Below, piece after piece: positions 1 to 8,554 of a DNA stretch of 64,000 nucleotides (position 1 is its first letter; each line of letters begins with the position of its first letter). The notes beneath the pieces are model-generated. The model saw only the letters and a program-made list of their open reading frames with translations, was not told the DNA's origin and made no database searches. This DNA is from Geothrix sp. (GTDB lineage Bacteria > Acidobacteriota > Holophagae > Holophagales > Holophagaceae): NCBI RefSeq assembly GCF_030219325.1, contig NZ_CP126625.1, positions 1,662,857 through 1,726,856 on the forward strand. Direction: 5' to 3'. Position numbers and translations under genes: made by a program.

Positions 1-175
1 CAGCCTTGAGCCCGCGGGCGGCCATGGCCAGGGAGATGCGCTCGACCTGGGCCACCAGTTCGGCATGGGAAACAGGTACATAGCTCCCATTCCGCTTGAA
101 TGCCAGCGCGTCGGGCAGGTCCCGCTGGACTGCCTGATAGAAAAGCTGGGCAATCGTTTCGATGGGCTGCGCCAC
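1..175 (-). CDS. AMP-dependent (long-chain acyl-CoA) synthetase, N-terminal fragment
   Basis: Only the first ~58 codons lie in the window; the gene runs off the left edge. The translated N-terminus (QPIETIAQLFYQAV..., then LAFKRNGSYVPVSHAEL) looks like the start of long-chain fatty acyl-CoA ligases, which adenylate a fatty acid and transfer it to CoA at the inner membrane. I prefer the GTG at 175-173 because GGAG lies five bases upstream; in-frame ATGs at 190 and 208 lack a ribosome site. It is divergent from the Xer recombinase gene. The family call rests on a short segment and no catalytic motif is visible. Confidence 0.55.
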   Translation of the reverse strand, partial: MAQPIETIAQLFYQAVQRDLPDALAFKRNGSYVPVSHAELVAQVERISLAMAARGLKA

Positions 176-206
176 AATGACTCCGGACATGAGGGGATGT
201 GACGGC

Positions 207-1127
207 ATGGTAGCAGGGAAGGGAGTCGCGACGCTGAGCGGGGAGGTCCGGGCGTTCCACCTCGAACAGCGCGCGAGGGGGGTTTCGCCGCACACAGCCC
301 GGGCTCAGCAGGGTGACCTGGAGAAGCTTCTCGAGCACGCGGCACGGGCCCGCTGGGACGCATGGGACGTGACCCCACGGACGCTGCGGGGCTTCGCCCT
401 GGAGCTGGGCGATCGCGGCCTGGATCCGGCGAGCCAGGCGCGCATCCTCTCGACCATCCGCGGCTTCTTCAAGTGGCTGTGGGAGACCCGACGGATCGAG
501 AAGAACCCCGCCTCCGGCCTTCGGAACCCCAAGCAGCCGAAGCGGCTGCCGGCCTTCCTCACGGAGGGCGAGAGCCGGGCACTCCTGGACCTTCCCCCGT
601 CGGCGGATTTCCCCAGCGCGCGCCTCGCCTGCCTGCTGGAGCTGCTCTACGCTTCGGGTCTACGCGTGTCCGAGCTGGTGGGACTGGATCTGCAGGACAT
701 TCTTTCAGACCAGCGCACCCTGCGAGTGCTGGGCAAGGGCCGCAAGGAACGGCTGGTCCCCTATCACCTCCAGGCAGCCGAAGTGCTCGAGGCCTACCTG
801 GGCTTCCGCTCGGGTCTCCTGGTGGCGAAGGCCCTGCCACCCAGTCCGGCCCTGTTCCTGAACCTGCGCGGGGGGCGTCTCACGCCCACCAGCGTGCGGG
901 CCATGCTCCGCGGAGCTCTGGAGGCGGCCGCGGTCCGGTCCAGGGTGAGCCCCCACGCGCTTCGGCACAGCTTCGCCACCCACCTGCTCAACCGCGGCAT
1001 GGACCTCCGGGCCATCCAGGAGCTGCTGGGCCATGCGAGCCTGAGCACGACCCAGCGCTACACTCACCTGGGGCTGGAGGAACTGGCCCGGACCTACGAG
1101 AAGGCCCATCCGCGGGCCAAGAGCTGA
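207..1127 (+). CDS. xerC: Tyrosine recombinase XerC/XerD family
   Basis: A 306-aa site-specific recombinase, the usual length for XerC/XerD, which resolve chromosome dimers at dif during division. Residues ~10-95 form the SAM-like core-binding domain and ~115-300 the catalytic domain. The full catalytic set is visible: R153 (ASGLRVSEL), K177 (GKGRK), H250-x-x-R253 (HALRHSFATHLL), H276 (LGHAS) and nucleophile Y285 (TQRYTHL). Start: ATG at 207 with GAGGGG about ten bases upstream. No integrase-type DNA-binding extension, att site or phage gene is nearby, so housekeeping Xer is more likely than a mobile-element integrase. XerC versus XerD cannot be settled from sequence alone. It is followed after 23 nt by the FAH-family gene. 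Confidence 0.85.
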   Translation: MVAGKGVATLSGEVRAFHLEQRARGVSPHTARAQQGDLEKLLEHAARARWDAWDVTPRTLRGFALELGDRGLDPASQARILSTIRGFFKWLWETRRIEKNPASGLRNPKQPKRLPAFLTEGESRALLDLPPSADFPSARLACLLELLYASGLRVSELVGLDLQDILSDQRTLRVLGKGRKERLVPYHLQAAEVLEAYLGFRSGLLVAKALPPSPALFLNLRGGRLTPTSVRAMLRGALEAAAVRSRVSPHALRHSFATHLLNRGMDLRAIQELLGHASLSTTQRYTHLGLEELARTYEKAHPRAKS

Positions 1128-1150
1128 ACCCAGACCCACAGGAGTGCCCC

Positions 1151-1837
1151 ATGGATGCGGTCGTTCCCGTTCCCGCAGTGCCCGCCCTTCCCATCGAGGG
1201 GACTGGCCAGGTCTTTCCGGTGCGCCGGATCTACTGCATCGGACGCAACTACGCGGACCATGCCCGCGAAATGGGCATGGATCCCGAACGCGAACCGCCG
1301 TTCTTCTTCGGCAAGCCCCACGACACGGTGGTTCCAGGCGGAGGTGACATCGCCTATCCGCCCGCCACATCGAATCTCCACTACGAGGTCGAGCTGGTGG
1401 TGGCCCTGGCGAAGGGTGGCCGGGACATCCCGGCTTCCGAGGCCCTCGGCCACGTCTACGGGCATGCCGTGGGCATCGACCTGACCCGCCGGGACCTGCA
1501 GGCGAAGGCGAAGGACAAGGGCCAGCCCTGGGACACGGCCAAGGGTTTCGACCAGTCGGCGCCGATCTCCCGGATCCTCCCCGTGGCGGCCGGAGGGCAC
1601 TTCGGCCGTGGTGCGATCTGGCTGTCGGTGAACGGCGTGGAGAAGCAGCGGGGCGACCTGTCCCAGATGATCTGGTCGGTTCCCGAGATCATCGCCCACG
1701 TCTCCAGGTTCGTGGCGCTCGCGCCGGGCGATCTCATCTTCACCGGCACCCCCGCCGGAGTGGGCCCCATCGTCCGCGGCGACCGGGTCCGCTGTGGGAT
1801 CGAGGGGCTGGGCGAGCTGGAGATCGTGCTGGTGTAG
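1151..1837 (+). CDS. Fumarylacetoacetate hydrolase (FAH) family protein
   Basis: 228 aa, the size of the short single-domain FAH enzymes (fumarylpyruvate hydrolase / YcgM type), metal-dependent C-C hydrolases or decarboxylases of aromatic and tyrosine catabolism. The metal-binding E-x-E is at E79/E81 (HYEVELVV), followed by the aspartate in GIDLTRRDLQ (D110) and a candidate catalytic lysine at K131 (AKGFD). The C-terminal IFTGTPAGVGP motif is typical. ATG at 1151 has AGGAG seven bases upstream. It ends nine bases before the converging cheZ gene. The substrate is not determined by context; human FAHD1-like oxaloacetate decarboxylase activity is an alternative. Confidence 0.85.
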   Translation: MDAVVPVPAVPALPIEGTGQVFPVRRIYCIGRNYADHAREMGMDPEREPPFFFGKPHDTVVPGGGDIAYPPATSNLHYEVELVVALAKGGRDIPASEALGHVYGHAVGIDLTRRDLQAKAKDKGQPWDTAKGFDQSAPISRILPVAAGGHFGRGAIWLSVNGVEKQRGDLSQMIWSVPEIIAHVSRFVALAPGDLIFTGTPAGVGPIVRGDRVRCGIEGLGELEIVLV

Positions 1838-1846
1838 AAGCGGGAC

Positions 1847-2779
1847 TCAGCTCCCGCCAGCCAGCTTGAACTGGGCGATGATGTCGTCGACGCTGTCCTT
1901 GCGGCTGTCGGCCTCCAGGCTGGTATCGAAGATGCGGTCCTGGGTGGCGACCTTCCGCTCCGAGAAGCCCTGGCCATCTCCCAGCGCCGCGGTGTGGATG
2001 TTGAAGATCACCAGCAACCGGTTCAGGCCCCCCTGGAACTGCTTGAGGAGGATGACCACCTTCTCGATCTTCTGACGCGTGATGTCCTGGAACTGGAGGA
2101 CGTTCAGGATCTCGAAAGCCTCGTCGCTGACCTTCTGCAGCATGGCCTTGGTCGGACCGAGGTCCACTTCCTGGGGCGGGGCCGCCACCTGATGGGCGAA
2201 GAGGTACTCCAGCACCTCCTGGGCCAGGGCGTTCTGCTCCTCTCCGGCGGCGGCACGATCGAGGAACCCGGCGATGGCGGCATGGAGGGCGGCCTGGTGC
2301 TGGTTCTGGCGCCCGATCCCATCCTGGCAGGCCTGTACGGCCCGCGTGGCGTCGTCGGAGGCGGCCATGAGGGTGTCCAGGCGGTTCATGACGCTCTGGG
2401 TGGCCTCCTCGGTGTCGGAGGTGATGGCGTCCAGCTGGGCGGCGAGTTCCGGGACCTGGGTGCTCTGGTGTTTCACCGAGGCGTCCAGCTGCTGCAGATT
2501 CAGGAGGGTCTGGTTGATGCTGGAGACCAGGGCCCCGAGTTCCCCCTTGGCCTCGATGTCGATCTTCTGGTAGACCCTGCCGTTGGCCATGTCCTGGGCG
2601 GCTTCGGCCAGCCGGTGGAGGCTGGCCTGTGAGTCCCCCTGCAGCTCGCTGCGCAGGTCGGCGATGAGCTGCTCCAGGCTCAGGAGGCGCTGGTCGAGAC
2701 GCTCCCGCCGGGTCTGGAATTCCGCCACCAGGCCTTCCGGGGTGCCTTCCTGCGGCTGATCTTCAGGCGTTTCATTCAT
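1847..2779 (-). CDS. cheZ: Chemotaxis phosphatase CheZ
   Basis: 310 aa, mostly long helices with low-complexity Gln/Ala stretches. CheZ removes phosphate from CheY~P. The catalytic signature is clear: FQDITRQ, with D232 and Q236 in the D-x-x-x-Q arrangement that CheZ inserts into the CheY active site. The C-terminus carries VDDIIAQF (297-304) after an acidic, flexible linker, matching the CheY-tethering peptide of enterobacterial CheZ. The N-terminal ~200 residues look like a HAMP/chemoreceptor-like coiled coil and make the protein longer than E. coli CheZ (214 aa). It is the last gene of a minus-strand operon pdxJ / receiver / DUF4388 / cheZ, 19 nt after DUF4388. The neighbouring receiver is an obvious candidate substrate. 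Confidence 0.85.
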   Translation of the reverse strand: MNETPEDQPQEGTPEGLVAEFQTRRERLDQRLLSLEQLIADLRSELQGDSQASLHRLAEAAQDMANGRVYQKIDIEAKGELGALVSSINQTLLNLQQLDASVKHQSTQVPELAAQLDAITSDTEEATQSVMNRLDTLMAASDDATRAVQACQDGIGRQNQHQAALHAAIAGFLDRAAAGEEQNALAQEVLEYLFAHQVAAPPQEVDLGPTKAMLQKVSDEAFEILNVLQFQDITRQKIEKVVILLKQFQGGLNRLLVIFNIHTAALGDGQGFSERKVATQDRIFDTSLEADSRKDSVDDIIAQFKLAGGS

Positions 2780-2798
2780 GGCGACTCCAGGGGTGCCC

Positions 2799-3617
2799 TC
2801 AGGGCGCGGGCCTCACTTTGACATGGGATCCTTCGGCCAGCCCCCAGGCCTGCATGAGTTCCCGGGGGATGGCCACCTGCTTGTCGGCGAGGCCGGTCAC
2901 GAACTCGACCCGTTCCACGGCGGGTCCCTTGGGCCAGATGACCCGGATGTTCTGGATGCCGTGGCGGTAGGGGCCGAGGGCGGTCCACCAGCCTTCCATG
3001 GCTCTGGGCAGCTCCAGATGGCCGCCCTTCTTGAAGAGGCTCGTCTTCAACTGGACGACGGTCACGTGGGCGTCGGGTTCCAGCACCTCCAGCCGTCCCG
3101 CGTCCTTCAGGATGGCCGCGGACTGGAGCACGGCCACATCGTGCTGACCCGAGGCGGACATGACGTCCTGGAAGTCGCGGTAGCCATCGAAGAAGGGCAG
3201 GATCTTGCGCTCCTCGGCGAAGAGCTTGAGGCCCTCGAGCAGTTGCGGTGCGGGGAGGGTGGGCCAGGGCACGGCCGTCAGCCGGGGGAAGATCGTGTGC
3301 AGGCGCTTGCGGCTGTCCTGGAGGCGGGCGGAATCCATGAGCAGGTCGGGGACCGTGCGCCGGATGGTGGCGGGGGTCTGGACCTGGGTGGTGAGGAACT
3401 CGAAGTGGCCGGAGTCCCATTCCAGGATTTCGAAGGCGGCCATCTCCCCGCGGGCCGACAGGGTTTCCGCGTGGATGACCTCGCCGCTGGAGAAGTACAG
3501 CACGCCGCTGATCCTGCCGGAGCTCACCTGGAGCATGCCCGTCTTCCGGTTGACGTGGAGCAGCTGGGCCACGTCGGTGAGGGAGATGCTCTCCAGGGTG
3601 CCGCGGAGGTTGCTCAT
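2799..3617 (-). CDS. DUF4388 (PatA-like N-terminal) domain protein with AbrB-like tail
   Basis: 272 aa. Residues 1-~100 (LRGTLESISLTDVAQLLHVNRKTGML..., GVLYFSSGEVIHAE) are a DUF4388/PatA N-terminal-type domain, often joined to or encoded beside response regulators in gliding, development and chemosensory systems. The last ~30 residues (DKQVAIPRELMQAWGLAEGSHVKV) resemble a SpoVT/AbrB swapped-hairpin half. The middle has no recognisable domain. Its start codon overlaps the receiver gene's stop by 4 nt (ATGA), so the two are translationally coupled, and cheZ follows. A role as effector or scaffold of this phosphorelay is inference from position. Confidence 0.75.
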   Translation of the reverse strand: MSNLRGTLESISLTDVAQLLHVNRKTGMLQVSSGRISGVLYFSSGEVIHAETLSARGEMAAFEILEWDSGHFEFLTTQVQTPATIRRTVPDLLMDSARLQDSRKRLHTIFPRLTAVPWPTLPAPQLLEGLKLFAEERKILPFFDGYRDFQDVMSASGQHDVAVLQSAAILKDAGRLEVLEPDAHVTVVQLKTSLFKKGGHLELPRAMEGWWTALGPYRHGIQNIRVIWPKGPAVERVEFVTGLADKQVAIPRELMQAWGLAEGSHVKVRPAP

Positions 3618-3991
3618 GCCTGGCGCTCCGGAGTGAGGAGCTCTTCAAGCAGCACCTTGATCCGCGCACGGTTCACCGGCTTGACCAGGAAGATGTCGGC
3701 GCCGCTTCGAAGACCCTGCGACCAGGCCCGCTCGCCGTCGAATCCGGTGAGGAGGATCACCTTCATGCCCTGGCACTCCGGGTCGTCCTTGATGGAATGG
3801 CAGAGGGCCGTCCCGCTCTCCCCGGGCATCAGCACATCCAGGAAGATCAGGTCCACGCGTTCCTGCGCCAGGGCCTTCCGGGCGAAGCTCGAATCGGCCG
3901 CCTCGAGCACCCGGTGGCCCTCCAGCTCGACGAATTCCCGCAGGACCTGGCGAACGGCGGGGTCGTCATCCACGATCAGCACGGTGCTCAT
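3614..3991 (-). CDS. Single-domain response regulator (CheY-like receiver)
   Basis: 125 aa, a stand-alone receiver. The acidic pocket is DDD at residues 8-10, phospho-acceptor D52 (LIFLDVLMPG), switch T82 (LLTGF) and conserved K104 (LVKPV). There is no output domain, so it acts by protein contact, like CheY. It overlaps both neighbours by 4 nt: the pdxJ stop upstream and the DUF4388 start downstream. With cheZ two genes on, the set encodes a receiver, its likely phosphatase and a DUF4388 protein, but no histidine kinase; the kinase must lie elsewhere. Confidence 0.9.
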   Translation of the reverse strand: MSTVLIVDDDPAVRQVLREFVELEGHRVLEAADSSFARKALAQERVDLIFLDVLMPGESGTALCHSIKDDPECQGMKVILLTGFDGERAWSQGLRSGADIFLVKPVNRARIKVLLEELLTPERQA

Positions 3992-4716
3992 GGGCGGACC
4001 TCCCCCATGGCCGTGAGCATTTCCTCGACGGCCCGGTCCAGCCCCACGAGGACGGCCCTTCCGATGAGGCTGTGGCCGATGTTGAGCTCTTCGAGTTCCG
4101 GGATGGCGGCCACCGGGCCCACGTTCTGGAGGTTGAGGCCATGTCCTGCGAGTGCGCGGAGGCCCAGGCGGCTGGCCAGTCGCGCCGCATCCCGGAGGCG
4201 GCCCAGTTCCAGGGAGGGGTCGGAATCCATGGGCAGGTCGCTGTAGGTGCCCGTGTTCAGTTCCACGGCGTCCGCCTCCAGCTTGGCGGCCATCTTCACC
4301 TGGTCGAGCACGGGATCGACGAAGAGGCTGACGTGGATGCCCGCGCCGCGCAGCTCGCGGACCACGGGCTTGAGCATCCCCTGGAGGAAGATGGCGTCGA
4401 GGCCGCCCTGGGTGGTGAGTTCCTCGCGGCTCTCGGGGACCAGGGTCACCCAGGAGGGTTTGATGGGGATGACGGCTTCCAGCGCTTCAGGCGTCGCCGC
4501 GCACTCCACGTTCAGCGGCACGGCGAGGACCTCCTTCAGCACCCGGAGATCCCGCTCCTGGATGTGCCTGCGATCGCCGCGGATGTGGACCGTGATGCCG
4601 TGGGCCCCGGCGCTCTGGGCCAGGAGCGCTGCGGCCACCGGCTCAGGCTCATGACCTCCGCGGGCCTGGCGGAGGGTGGCCACATGATCGACGTTGACGC
4701 CAAGCCTGAGATTCAA
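3988..4716 (-). CDS. pdxJ: Pyridoxine 5'-phosphate synthase PdxJ
   Basis: PdxJ condenses 1-deoxyxylulose-5-phosphate with 3-amino-2-oxopropyl phosphate to pyridoxine 5'-phosphate in the DXP-dependent vitamin B6 pathway. Diagnostic segments are NLRLGVNVDHVATLRQARG at the N-terminus, HIRGDRRHIQERDL, NVECAA, the VSLFVDPVLDQ strand, and the GHGLN and ELNIGHSLIGRAV phosphate-binding region at the C-terminus. Family proteins normally begin directly at the NLRLGVN strand; here that points to a TTG at 4716 with GGAG about seven bases upstream (242 aa). An ATG at 4770 would add 18 unusual residues. It is first in the operon with the receiver, DUF4388 and cheZ genes. Confidence 0.92.
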   Translation of the reverse strand: MNLRLGVNVDHVATLRQARGGHEPEPVAAALLAQSAGAHGITVHIRGDRRHIQERDLRVLKEVLAVPLNVECAATPEALEAVIPIKPSWVTLVPESREELTTQGGLDAIFLQGMLKPVVRELRGAGIHVSLFVDPVLDQVKMAAKLEADAVELNTGTYSDLPMDSDPSLELGRLRDAARLASRLGLRALAGHGLNLQNVGPVAAIPELEELNIGHSLIGRAVLVGLDRAVEEMLTAMGEVRP

Positions 4717-4838
4717 TGCGGGCTCCGGGGATGACTTGTAGCTTACCCACTGCCGGATCCCGGTCGCCATGAAGGTTGGAAGGGGGGAACGTCAAAAAAA
4801 GAGTTGAAACACGCATTTTGATGAATGATCATGGAACC

Positions 4839-5615
4839 ATGAGCGCGACACCCCTCCCCTCCGTGTTTCTGGCCCATGGCTCCCCCATGCTCGCCCTGGA
4901 TGGAGAGGCCTGGGGTGAGGCGGTCTCGGCCCTGGGCCGGCGCCTGCCACCCCTTCGCGCCATCCTCGTCTGCTCGGCCCACTGGGAGGCAGCCGGTCCG
5001 TTCCGGCTGTCCTCGGCCGCGACTCCCGGCATCATGCATGATTTCGGCGGCTTTCCGGAGGCCCTGTACGGGCTGGACTACCCGGCACCCGGATCTCCAG
5101 AGCTGGCCGGCGAGGCAGCCGGATTGCTGCGGGAGGCGGGCCTGGAGGCGGTGCTGGATGCCCAGCGCCCCCTGGACCACGGGGCCTGGGTGCCCCTCCG
5201 CTACCTGAGTCCGGCTGCCGCCGTCCCGGTGGTGCAGCTGTCCCTGCCCCGTCCCCGCACACCGGAGCTGCTGCTGGCCGCGGGCCGGGCCCTGGCGCCG
5301 CTCCGCAGCCGCGGAGTGCTGATCCTGGGGAGCGGCGGGATCGTCCACAACCTCGGCCGCCTGGACTGGCAGGGGGCCGCGGAACCCCGGCCCTGGGCCG
5401 TGGCCTTCCAGCACTGGGTCCACGAGCGGCTGGCCGCCGGGGACCTGGCGGCCTTGGCGGATTGGCGACAGGCCCCGGGCGCCGCGGAATCCGTACCCAC
5501 CTCCGAGCACCTGGACCCGCTCTTCGTGGCGGCGGCCGGGGGAACTTCCCCGGAAGCCATCTTCGAGGGCTGGCAGCTGGGCAGCCTCAGCCTGACGAGC
5601 TACGAGTTTCCCTAG
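4839..5615 (+). CDS. DODA-type class III extradiol ring-cleavage dioxygenase (YgiD-like)
   Basis: 258 aa from the ATG at 4839 (an in-frame ATG at 4821 and a TTG at 4776 are alternatives; none has a strong ribosome site). Class III LigB-fold dioxygenases use a mononuclear metal to open catechol rings; this subgroup includes E. coli YgiD and plant 4,5-DOPA dioxygenase. The four family histidines are visible: HGSPM near the N-terminus, SAHWE, GGIVHNLG and TSEHLDPL. It is divergent from pdxJ and its stop overlaps the converging ABC permease stop by 4 nt. The physiological substrate is not evident; many YgiD-like proteins remain uncharacterised. Confidence 0.85.
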   Translation: MSATPLPSVFLAHGSPMLALDGEAWGEAVSALGRRLPPLRAILVCSAHWEAAGPFRLSSAATPGIMHDFGGFPEALYGLDYPAPGSPELAGEAAGLLREAGLEAVLDAQRPLDHGAWVPLRYLSPAAAVPVVQLSLPRPRTPELLLAAGRALAPLRSRGVLILGSGGIVHNLGRLDWQGAAEPRPWAVAFQHWVHERLAAGDLAALADWRQAPGAAESVPTSEHLDPLFVAAAGGTSPEAIFEGWQLGSLSLTSYEFP

Positions 5616-6739
5616 GCTTCGGCCCGCTTCATGCTCCGGATGGCCACGGTCCAGATGATGCCGGTGAGGGCCAGCAGCTTCAGGACCTCGGGCCAGAAGG
5701 CTTCGAGGCCCACGCCGCGCAGCACGATGGCCCGGATGATGATGATGAAATGGGTGAGCGGCATGAGCTCACCGATCAGGTAGAAGGGCAGGGGCATGCC
5801 TTCGCGGGGGAAGATGTACCCGCTGAGGAAGATGAAGGGCAGGATCGTCAGCATGCTCATCTGGCCACTCTGGGCCTGGGTCTGGGCGATGGTGGAGATG
5901 CGGATCCCGATGCCCAGCATGGGGATGATGAACAGTCCGGCCATGGCATAGAGGAGCAGGACCGAGCCGGCCACGGGCACCTTGAAGAAGAGATGGGCGG
6001 TGCCGAAGAGGACGGTCATCTGGGCATAGGCCATGCCCACGACGGGAATGACCTTGCCGGCGAAGAGCTCCAGGGGCGTCACCGGCGTCACCAGGACCTG
6101 GTCCAGCGTCCCGCGCTCCTTCTCCCGCACGATGGCGCCGGACGCGAACATGACGCACGTCATGGAGAGGATGACGCCCACAAGGCCCGGGACAATGAAG
6201 GTGGGGCTGCGCAGGTCCGGGTTGTACCAGGGGCGGATCCGGACCTCGACCGGCATCACGGGCTTGGCCGCGCCGCCATAGCCCATGCGGTCGAAGAGCA
6301 GCTGGGTGTTCCGGAGCTGGCCTACGCCCGAGGCGGTCGCCATGGCGCTGGAAGCCGTCGTGGGGCTGGAGCCGTCCACGATGATCATCACTTCCCCGGT
6401 CTGGCCGGAGCGGATGCGGCGGGCGTAGTCGGGGGGGAACCAGACGCCGACCTGGGCCCTGCCGCGGTCGATGGCGTTCCGGAGGTCCGTCTCGGAACGC
6501 ACCTCGACCTTCACGTCGAAGTACTGGGTGGCCACCAGGCCGTCCACGAAGCTGCGGCTCTCCTGGCTCTGGGATTCGTCCAGGACCACGGCGGGCATGT
6601 GCTTGACGTCGTAGTTGATGGCGAGCCCGAAGATGACGAGCTGCATGAGCGGCATGCCCAGGGTGAAGGCGAGGGTCAGGCGGTCCCGCCGGAGCTGCAG
6701 GAACTCTTTCCAGACCAGGGCCTTGATGCGGTTCCACAT
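5612..6739 (-). CDS. ABC-2 type transporter permease
   Basis: 375 aa. One transmembrane helix near residues 20-40, a ~130-residue extracytoplasmic domain, then five C-terminal hydrophobic helices with the family motif REKERGTLDQVLVTPV. This is the ABC-2 permease topology of YbhS/YbhR-type drug and ion exporters. Start: ATG at 6739 (MWNRIKALVWKEF) with TGAGGT about seven bases upstream; the frame stays open upstream but that part lies inside the ATPase gene. It is last in tetR-hlyD-ATPase-ATPase-permease, 8 nt after the second ATPase. E. coli has two permease genes (ybhS, ybhR); only one is present here, so a homodimer is inferred. Confidence 0.9.
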   Translation of the reverse strand: MWNRIKALVWKEFLQLRRDRLTLAFTLGMPLMQLVIFGLAINYDVKHMPAVVLDESQSQESRSFVDGLVATQYFDVKVEVRSETDLRNAIDRGRAQVGVWFPPDYARRIRSGQTGEVMIIVDGSSPTTASSAMATASGVGQLRNTQLLFDRMGYGGAAKPVMPVEVRIRPWYNPDLRSPTFIVPGLVGVILSMTCVMFASGAIVREKERGTLDQVLVTPVTPLELFAGKVIPVVGMAYAQMTVLFGTAHLFFKVPVAGSVLLLYAMAGLFIIPMLGIGIRISTIAQTQAQSGQMSMLTILPFIFLSGYIFPREGMPLPFYLIGELMPLTHFIIIIRAIVLRGVGLEAFWPEVLKLLALTGIIWTVAIRSMKRAEA

Positions 6740-6747
6740 GGCGTACC

Positions 6748-7677
6748 TCAAGCGACTCGGGAGCGCTGGACCAGATCCACGAACAGGTCTTCCAGCGAGG
6801 GCGGTTCGGGGGGAAGGGCTTCGAAGGCGAACCCTTCGAGTCGCAGCCGATCCAGCAGGCCTGCGGGTTCCAGCCCGGCGGGCAGGGAGAGGCGGACGCT
6901 GCGGCCCAGCAGCTCGGCGGCCAGCACCTCCGGGTGGGTCCGGGCGGCCGCCTGGAGGGGCCGGAACTGCTCGGTCCGGAGTTCGAGGACCTGGCGGCCC
7001 AGTGCCTCCTTCAAGGCACGGGGTCTCCCGTAGGCCATGAGCCTGCCGCCCAGGATGAAGGCCAGCCGGTCGCACTGGTCGGCCTCGCCGAGGTTGTGGG
7101 TGGTGACGAGGATGCTCATACCCTCGGCCACGAGCTCGTCCATGGCCTCCCAGAACAGGCGCCGGCGCAGGGGGTCCACGCCGCTGGTGGGCTCGTCCAG
7201 GAAGAGGATCCGGGGGCGGTGCAGGGTGGCGGAGGCCAGGGCCACCCGCTGCCGCACGCCGGTGGAGAGGGTCGACACCAGCAGGTCCCGGTGTTCCCAG
7301 ACCTGCATCTCGCGCAGCCGGAATTCCACTTCGGAGGCCAGGACCCGGCCCCCGAGCCCGTACAGGCCTCCGAAGAACCGGAGGTTCTCGGCCACCGTGA
7401 GGTCGGTGAGGAGGCTGGATTTCTGGCTCATGTAGCCCATGTGGGCGCGCACCTGGTCGGCTTCGGTGAACAGGTCCCGGCCCAGTGCGCGGGCCTGGCC
7501 GGCGCTGGGGGCGAGCACGCCGCAGAGCATCCGGATGGCGGTGCTCTTGCCGGCACCGTTGGGCCCCAGGAAGCCGAAGATCTCACCGCCCTGGACCTCG
7601 AAGCTGAGGTCGGAGACGGCCGTGAACGCACCGAATCTCCGCGTCAGGCCCTGGACTTCCAGCACGGGCTCAGCCAT
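6748..7677 (-). CDS. ABC transporter ATP-binding protein (second ATPase)
   Basis: 309 aa from the ATG at 7677. A complete nucleotide-binding domain: Walker A GPNGAGKST, Q-loop region GYMSQKSSLL, a degenerate signature STLSTGVRQRVALA (LSTGV instead of LSGGQ), Walker B ILFLDEPTSGVDP and the H-loop VTTHNL. The last ~80 residues are a DUF4162-like tail typical of drug-exporter ATPases. Its start lies within the end of the preceding ATPase gene (8-nt overlap). The pair equals the two halves of the fused E. coli YbhF, here encoded separately. Confidence 0.9.
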   Translation of the reverse strand: MAEPVLEVQGLTRRFGAFTAVSDLSFEVQGGEIFGFLGPNGAGKSTAIRMLCGVLAPSAGQARALGRDLFTEADQVRAHMGYMSQKSSLLTDLTVAENLRFFGGLYGLGGRVLASEVEFRLREMQVWEHRDLLVSTLSTGVRQRVALASATLHRPRILFLDEPTSGVDPLRRRLFWEAMDELVAEGMSILVTTHNLGEADQCDRLAFILGGRLMAYGRPRALKEALGRQVLELRTEQFRPLQAAARTHPEVLAAELLGRSVRLSLPAGLEPAGLLDRLRLEGFAFEALPPEPPSLEDLFVDLVQRSRVA

Positions 7678-8554
7678 GGCCGCCTCCATCCGCGAGCGCG
7701 TGCAGGAAGACATCCTCCAGGTTCGCCTCCGCCAGGCGCACCTGCTCCACGCCAGGCAGGGCCGCCAGGCGGGCCAGGAGGGGCCCCGGCTCCTGCCCGG
7801 GAAAGCGGACGCGGAGGATGTCGCCTTCCGCGAACAGGTCCAGGGGTTCAAGGGCGACGAGGGCCTTCTGCACCTCGCGCCGGCGGGAACTCACCAGCCG
7901 GAACACCAGGCCCGGCAGGTTCCGGCGCAGGGCCGTCAGGTCGCCCTCCTCCAGGATGCGCCCCTCGTTCATCAGCAGCATCCGGTGGGCGTACTCAGCC
8001 TCGTCCATGTAGGGCGTGGAGAAGAGGACGGCCACGCCCTGGTCGTGGACCGCATGGATGAGTTCCCAGAACTCCCTGCGGCTGACGGGATCGACGCCCG
8101 TGGTGGGCTCGTCGAGCAGCAGCAGGCGGGGCTGGGTGAGCAGGGCGGCGCAGAGGGCGAGCTTCTGCTTCATTCCGCCGGACAGGGCCCCCGACAGCCG
8201 GTCCCGGAACGCCGCCAGATCCACAGATTCGAGCAGCCTGGTCATCCGTGAGCCCAGGTCCGGCAGCCCGTAGAGGCCCCCCTGGAAGCGGAGGTTCTCC
8301 TCGACGGTGAGGTCCGGGGCGAGGCTGAAGGTCTGGGGGACATAGCTGATGCCATCCCGGCCCAGGTGCCGGTGCAGTTCCCCGCCCGTGGGCCGCTGCA
8401 GGCCGGCGAACATGCGGAAGGTGGTCGTCTTGCCCGCGCCATCGGGCCCGATGAGGCCGACCAGCTCGCCTTCGGCCAGGGTGATGTCCAGGTCCCGGAC
8501 GGCCACCTTCGGGCCGAAGTGGCAGCTGAGCGCGCGGGCCTCCAGCAGGATCAT
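7670..8554 (-). CDS. ABC transporter ATP-binding protein (first ATPase)
   Basis: 294 aa. Walker A GPDGAGKTT, signature ALSGGMKQKLALC, Walker B LLLLDEPTTGVDP and a C-terminal DUF4162-like tail ending LEDVFLHAL. It matches the N-terminal half of YbhF-type tandem ATPases; with the downstream ATPase it would supply a heterodimeric motor for the single permease. In this copy the switch histidine position reads FSTPYMDEAE rather than TTH, so hydrolysis may be asymmetric (inference). It overlaps the hlyD stop by 4 nt and the second ATPase start by 8 nt. Confidence 0.9.
   Translation of the reverse strand: MILLEARALSCHFGPKVAVRDLDITLAEGELVGLIGPDGAGKTTTFRMFAGLQRPTGGELHRHLGRDGISYVPQTFSLAPDLTVEENLRFQGGLYGLPDLGSRMTRLLESVDLAAFRDRLSGALSGGMKQKLALCAALLTQPRLLLLDEPTTGVDPVSRREFWELIHAVHDQGVAVLFSTPYMDEAEYAHRMLLMNEGRILEEGDLTALRRNLPGLVFRLVSSRRREVQKALVALEPLDLFAEGDILRVRFPGQEPGPLLARLAALPGVEQVRLAEANLEDVFLHALADGGGHG

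Noticed and set aside
1-1127. Mobile element carried by the Xer-type recombinase
   Set aside because: No att repeat, tRNA, excisionase or cargo; the recombinase has housekeeping length and neighbours.
7670-8554. Frameshift splitting a fused YbhF gene
   Set aside because: Both ATPases have their own complete domain, start and stop with an 8-nt overlap; no missing linker or damaged motif suggests a recent split.
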